From positions 1-24,172 of the forward strand of contig CAAFFR010000135.1 in the NCBI GenBank assembly GCA_900762245.1: 24,172 nucleotides of DNA, written 5' to 3'. Below the pieces are notes generated by a model. That model worked only from the letters and a program-made list of their open reading frames with translations. It was not told where the DNA came from and searched no databases. Shown in pieces: positions 22,317 to 24,172 of the stretch; position 1 is the first letter of the stretch; every line of letters begins with the position of its first letter. Source of the stretch: an uncultured Oscillospiraceae bacterium (GTDB lineage: Bacteria; Bacillota_A; Clostridia; Oscillospirales; Oscillospiraceae). The translations under genes were made by a program, and so were the position numbers.

Positions 22317-22491
22317 CGTAGGGCGGGGTCATGCGCAAATGTCAGTAAGTTAAAATTTACTGTCATTCCGAGCCAGTGCGCACACTGGCGTGGGAATCCC
22401 CAAGATCGAAGGAGATTGCCACACCAGTCTGAGGACTGGTTCGCAATGACATTGCTAACTTAGTGACATTGGGTCATGCCCCCTCCCTACA
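22317..22491. repeat. Composite nested palindrome (GTAGGG element split by a TGTCATT element)
   Basis: The outermost arms gtagggcggggtcatg (22318-22333) and catgccccctccctac (22475-22490) resemble the two halves of the short palindromes at 12770 and 23778, but lie 140 bp apart. Inside are arms aatgtcagtaagtt / aacttagtgacatt (22338-22351 and 22457-22470, one mismatch), and inside those the complete TGTCATT element at 22361-22451. This accounts for almost all of the spacer between the two lipoprotein genes. Confidence 0.8.
22361..22451. repeat. TGTCATTGCG-type palindromic repeat, short-interior form (copy D)
   Basis: The outer arms tgtcattccga / tcgcaatgaca enclose gccagtg-cgca-cactggc and accagtc-tgag-gactggt, with only about 20 bp between the inner hairpins. 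It is the inner unit of the nested palindrome around it. Confidence 0.88.
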
Positions 22492-22521
22492 GAATGTTTT
22501 TTGAAAGAAGGAAAGAAAACC

Positions 22522-23763
22522 ATGAAAAGAATCATTGCTCTGGCTCTGGTGTTTGCGCTGCTGCTGTGCGGCTGCGGTGCAAAGCAGGAGGAAGCGCCCC
22601 AGCTGTCTGTCCAGACCACGGAGGCCCCTGTGGAAACTACCACCGCCCCCACCGAAGCCACCACCGAGCCCACTACGGAACCCACCGAGGCACCTACCGA
22701 GCCTCCCATCCCCCGCAACCCCCTCAACGGTGAAATTCTGGACGAGCCCTTCACCGGCCGCGTCTTTGCCAACACCGTCAGCAACCTGCAGGAAAATCTG
22801 CCCCATGTGGGTGTCATCCATGCGGATATGATCATTGAGACCTTTGTCAACATGAACAACGTTATCCGCTGTCTGGCCCTGTTCACCGACATCGAGTCCG
22901 TGGAAGCCATCGGTTCCACCCGTTCCACCCGTCCCATTTTCAACGACATTGCCCAGCACTATGACCTGATCGTCTCCCATGCAGGCGGCTCCGGCACTGC
23001 CCTGGAGGACGCCCGGAACCGCGGCATCGACAACTTCAACATCGATTCCTGGGTCGTCCAGGAGGCCGGTGCGTCCTACCGGGATAAGGAATACAAGCGC
23101 AGCTACGAAAATACCCTCTTCGGCATCGGCTCCGGTATCAAGGCCTACGCCGAAGCCCAGGGCATCCCCATGGAGCTGGAAAAGGACTACGGTTTCCGCT
23201 TCACCGAGGACGGCACCCCCGCTGAGGGCGAAATTGCCGACAAGGTCACCCTGAATTTCATCTACGGCCGTGCCAAGAAGGAGACCGTCATGGTCTACAA
23301 CGCCAAGCTGGACAAGTACGTCTGGAACCAGTACGGCAAGGAAATGACCGACCAGATCACAGGCGATATCGAAGCCTTCACCAACGTCATCATTATGCAG
23401 GCTGAGATCACCAACAACGGCATTTACCACGCCGCGGACTTCTGCGCCGGCGGCACCGGCTACTATGCCAACGGCGGCATTCTGGTCCCCATTTACTGGA
23501 CCTGCGCCGACGAGGATTCTGCCTTTGAATTTTTCACCAACGACGGAGAACCACTGGAGCTGGGTGTTGGCAATACCTATATCGCCATCTGCTCCTATGA
23601 TTCTGAGATCACCTACGAAGAAGTGATCCCTCCCGAAACTGAGCCTCCCACGGAAGCTCCCACCGAGCCTGCAGAGACAGTGGAAGAAACCATTTCCGAA
23701 ACTGCTGCAGAAACCTCCGCCGAGACCCTGTCTGTCGACGAGACGGAAGACTGCGCCGGCTGA
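22522..23763 (+). CDS. DUF3048 domain lipoprotein (YerB-like)
   Basis: Secreted lipoprotein of 413 residues. The lipobox LCGC puts the lipidated Cys at 18. A Thr/Glu/Pro-rich spacer follows (about residues 28-68, repeats of TTEP, PTEA and APTE types), then the globular DUF3048 region (PLNGEILDEPFTGRVFANTV..., VEAIGSTRSTRP, LIVSHAGGSGTALEDA, and a C-terminal half with KVTLNFIYGRAKKETVMVYN). The last ~45 residues return to the same Thr/Glu/Pro style (PPETEPPTEAPTEPAETVEE). The function of this family is unknown; it is probably tethered in the cell wall. The start is the ATG at 22522 after GAAGGAAAG; a TTG at 22501 is in frame but sits before the ribosome site. Confidence 0.88.
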   Translation: MKRIIALALVFALLLCGCGAKQEEAPQLSVQTTEAPVETTTAPTEATTEPTTEPTEAPTEPPIPRNPLNGEILDEPFTGRVFANTVSNLQENLPHVGVIHADMIIETFVNMNNVIRCLALFTDIESVEAIGSTRSTRPIFNDIAQHYDLIVSHAGGSGTALEDARNRGIDNFNIDSWVVQEAGASYRDKEYKRSYENTLFGIGSGIKAYAEAQGIPMELEKDYGFRFTEDGTPAEGEIADKVTLNFIYGRAKKETVMVYNAKLDKYVWNQYGKEMTDQITGDIEAFTNVIIMQAEITNNGIYHAADFCAGGTGYYANGGILVPIYWTCADEDSAFEFFTNDGEPLELGVGNTYIAICSYDSEITYEEVIPPETEPPTEAPTEPAETVEETISETAAETSAETLSVDETEDCAG

Positions 23764-23777
23764 CAAAAAACACATAT

Positions 23778-23807
23778 TGTAGGGCGGGGATATATCCCCG
23801 CCCTACA
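23778..23807. repeat. 30-bp GTAGGGCGGGG palindrome, second copy
   Basis: tgtagggcggggatatatccccgccctaca differs from the copy at 12770 only at the centre (atatat against atacat). It lies 14 bases after the DUF3048 stop, a position suited to a transcription end, but no T-run follows. Confidence 0.85.
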
Positions 23808-23824
23808 TTTCGTGAAGAGTTTTT

Positions 23825-23838
23825 CGTAAACGTTTTCA
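23825..23838 (+). promoter_or_regulatory. cre-like catabolite control site upstream of gap
   Basis: CGTAAACGTTTTCA matches the Gram-positive CcpA site (TGNAANCGNWNNCA) at all fixed positions except the first base. It lies about 110 bp upstream of the predicted gap transcription start. This is a single weak match, so it is only suggestive. Confidence 0.3.
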
Positions 23839-23901
23839 ACGCAATGAGCATATTGCACCGAAAATAGAAAAAAAGCTCTATGATTTGTACAATTTTAACA
23901 G

Positions 23902-23930
23902 TTTACATATAGAAAAGCTTATTGTATAAT
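23902..23930 (+). promoter_or_regulatory. Promoter of gap
   Basis: TTTACA (23902-23907), ideal 17-bp spacer, perfect TATAAT (23925-23930). It predicts a start near 23937 and a leader of about 70 nt with AT-rich sequence ending in GGAGGA (23995-24000). Confidence 0.85.
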
Positions 23931-23932
23931 GA

Positions 23933-24172
<240 letters not shown>

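Noticed and set aside
1030..22491. Repeats as a CRISPR array or integron cassette sites
   Set aside because: Copies are dispersed between genes kilobases apart, are not regularly spaced with unique spacers, and no cas or integrase gene is present.

Overview
This 24-kb window looks like a chromosome segment of an anaerobic, moderately GC-rich Clostridia bacterium. An uncultured gut lineage near Oscillospiraceae is my best guess, inferred from gene content, strong AGGAGG-type ribosome sites and the abundance of short palindromic intergenic repeats; I could not run a taxonomic search. Coding density is high, and no rRNA, tRNA, CRISPR array, transposase or phage gene is visible.

Layout. (1) 1-4403: the end of a Wood-Ljungdahl gene cluster: the C-terminal half of CO dehydrogenase (cooS), its nickel-maturation ATPase (cooC) and acetyl-CoA synthase (acsB), closed by a strong terminator. 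(2) 4592-12120: a carbohydrate catabolic module. A divergent AraC-type regulator faces two TIM-barrel sugar isomerase/epimerases, two Gfo/Idh/MocA dehydrogenases and uronate isomerase (uxaC). The order is epimerase, dehydrogenase, dehydrogenase, epimerase, then uxaC from its own promoter. (3) 12143-16615: a mixed set: pyroglutamyl peptidase (pcp), a UMF1/Atg22-like MFS transporter, a zinc-dependent phospholipase C-like protein and an alanyl-tRNA editing protein (AlaX type). (4) 17011-23763: secA, a PgeF/YfiH-family purine nucleoside enzyme, a translationally coupled solute-binding lipoprotein and a DUF3048 lipoprotein. (5) From 24008: the start of glyceraldehyde-3-phosphate dehydrogenase (gap), with a near-consensus promoter.

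How the genes may work together. The Wood-Ljungdahl genes let the cell dispose of reducing equivalents by making acetyl-CoA from CO2. The neighbouring module looks built to oxidise and epimerise a glycoside, inositol or uronic acid and feed uronate metabolism, a plausible source of those reducing equivalents. Both regions and gap share a codon style in which Arg is CGT/CGC and CGG is rare. AraC, pcp, AlaX and SecA use CGG freely. This suggests the catabolic module is among the highly expressed genes.

The most unusual non-coding signal is a set of about 120-190 bp elements placed between genes. At least six of seven copies can be read as five consecutive hairpins. Two of those hairpins are sequence-variable slots that stay self-complementary from copy to copy. 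Two further palindromic families are present, and one site (22317-22491) is a nest of one family inside another.
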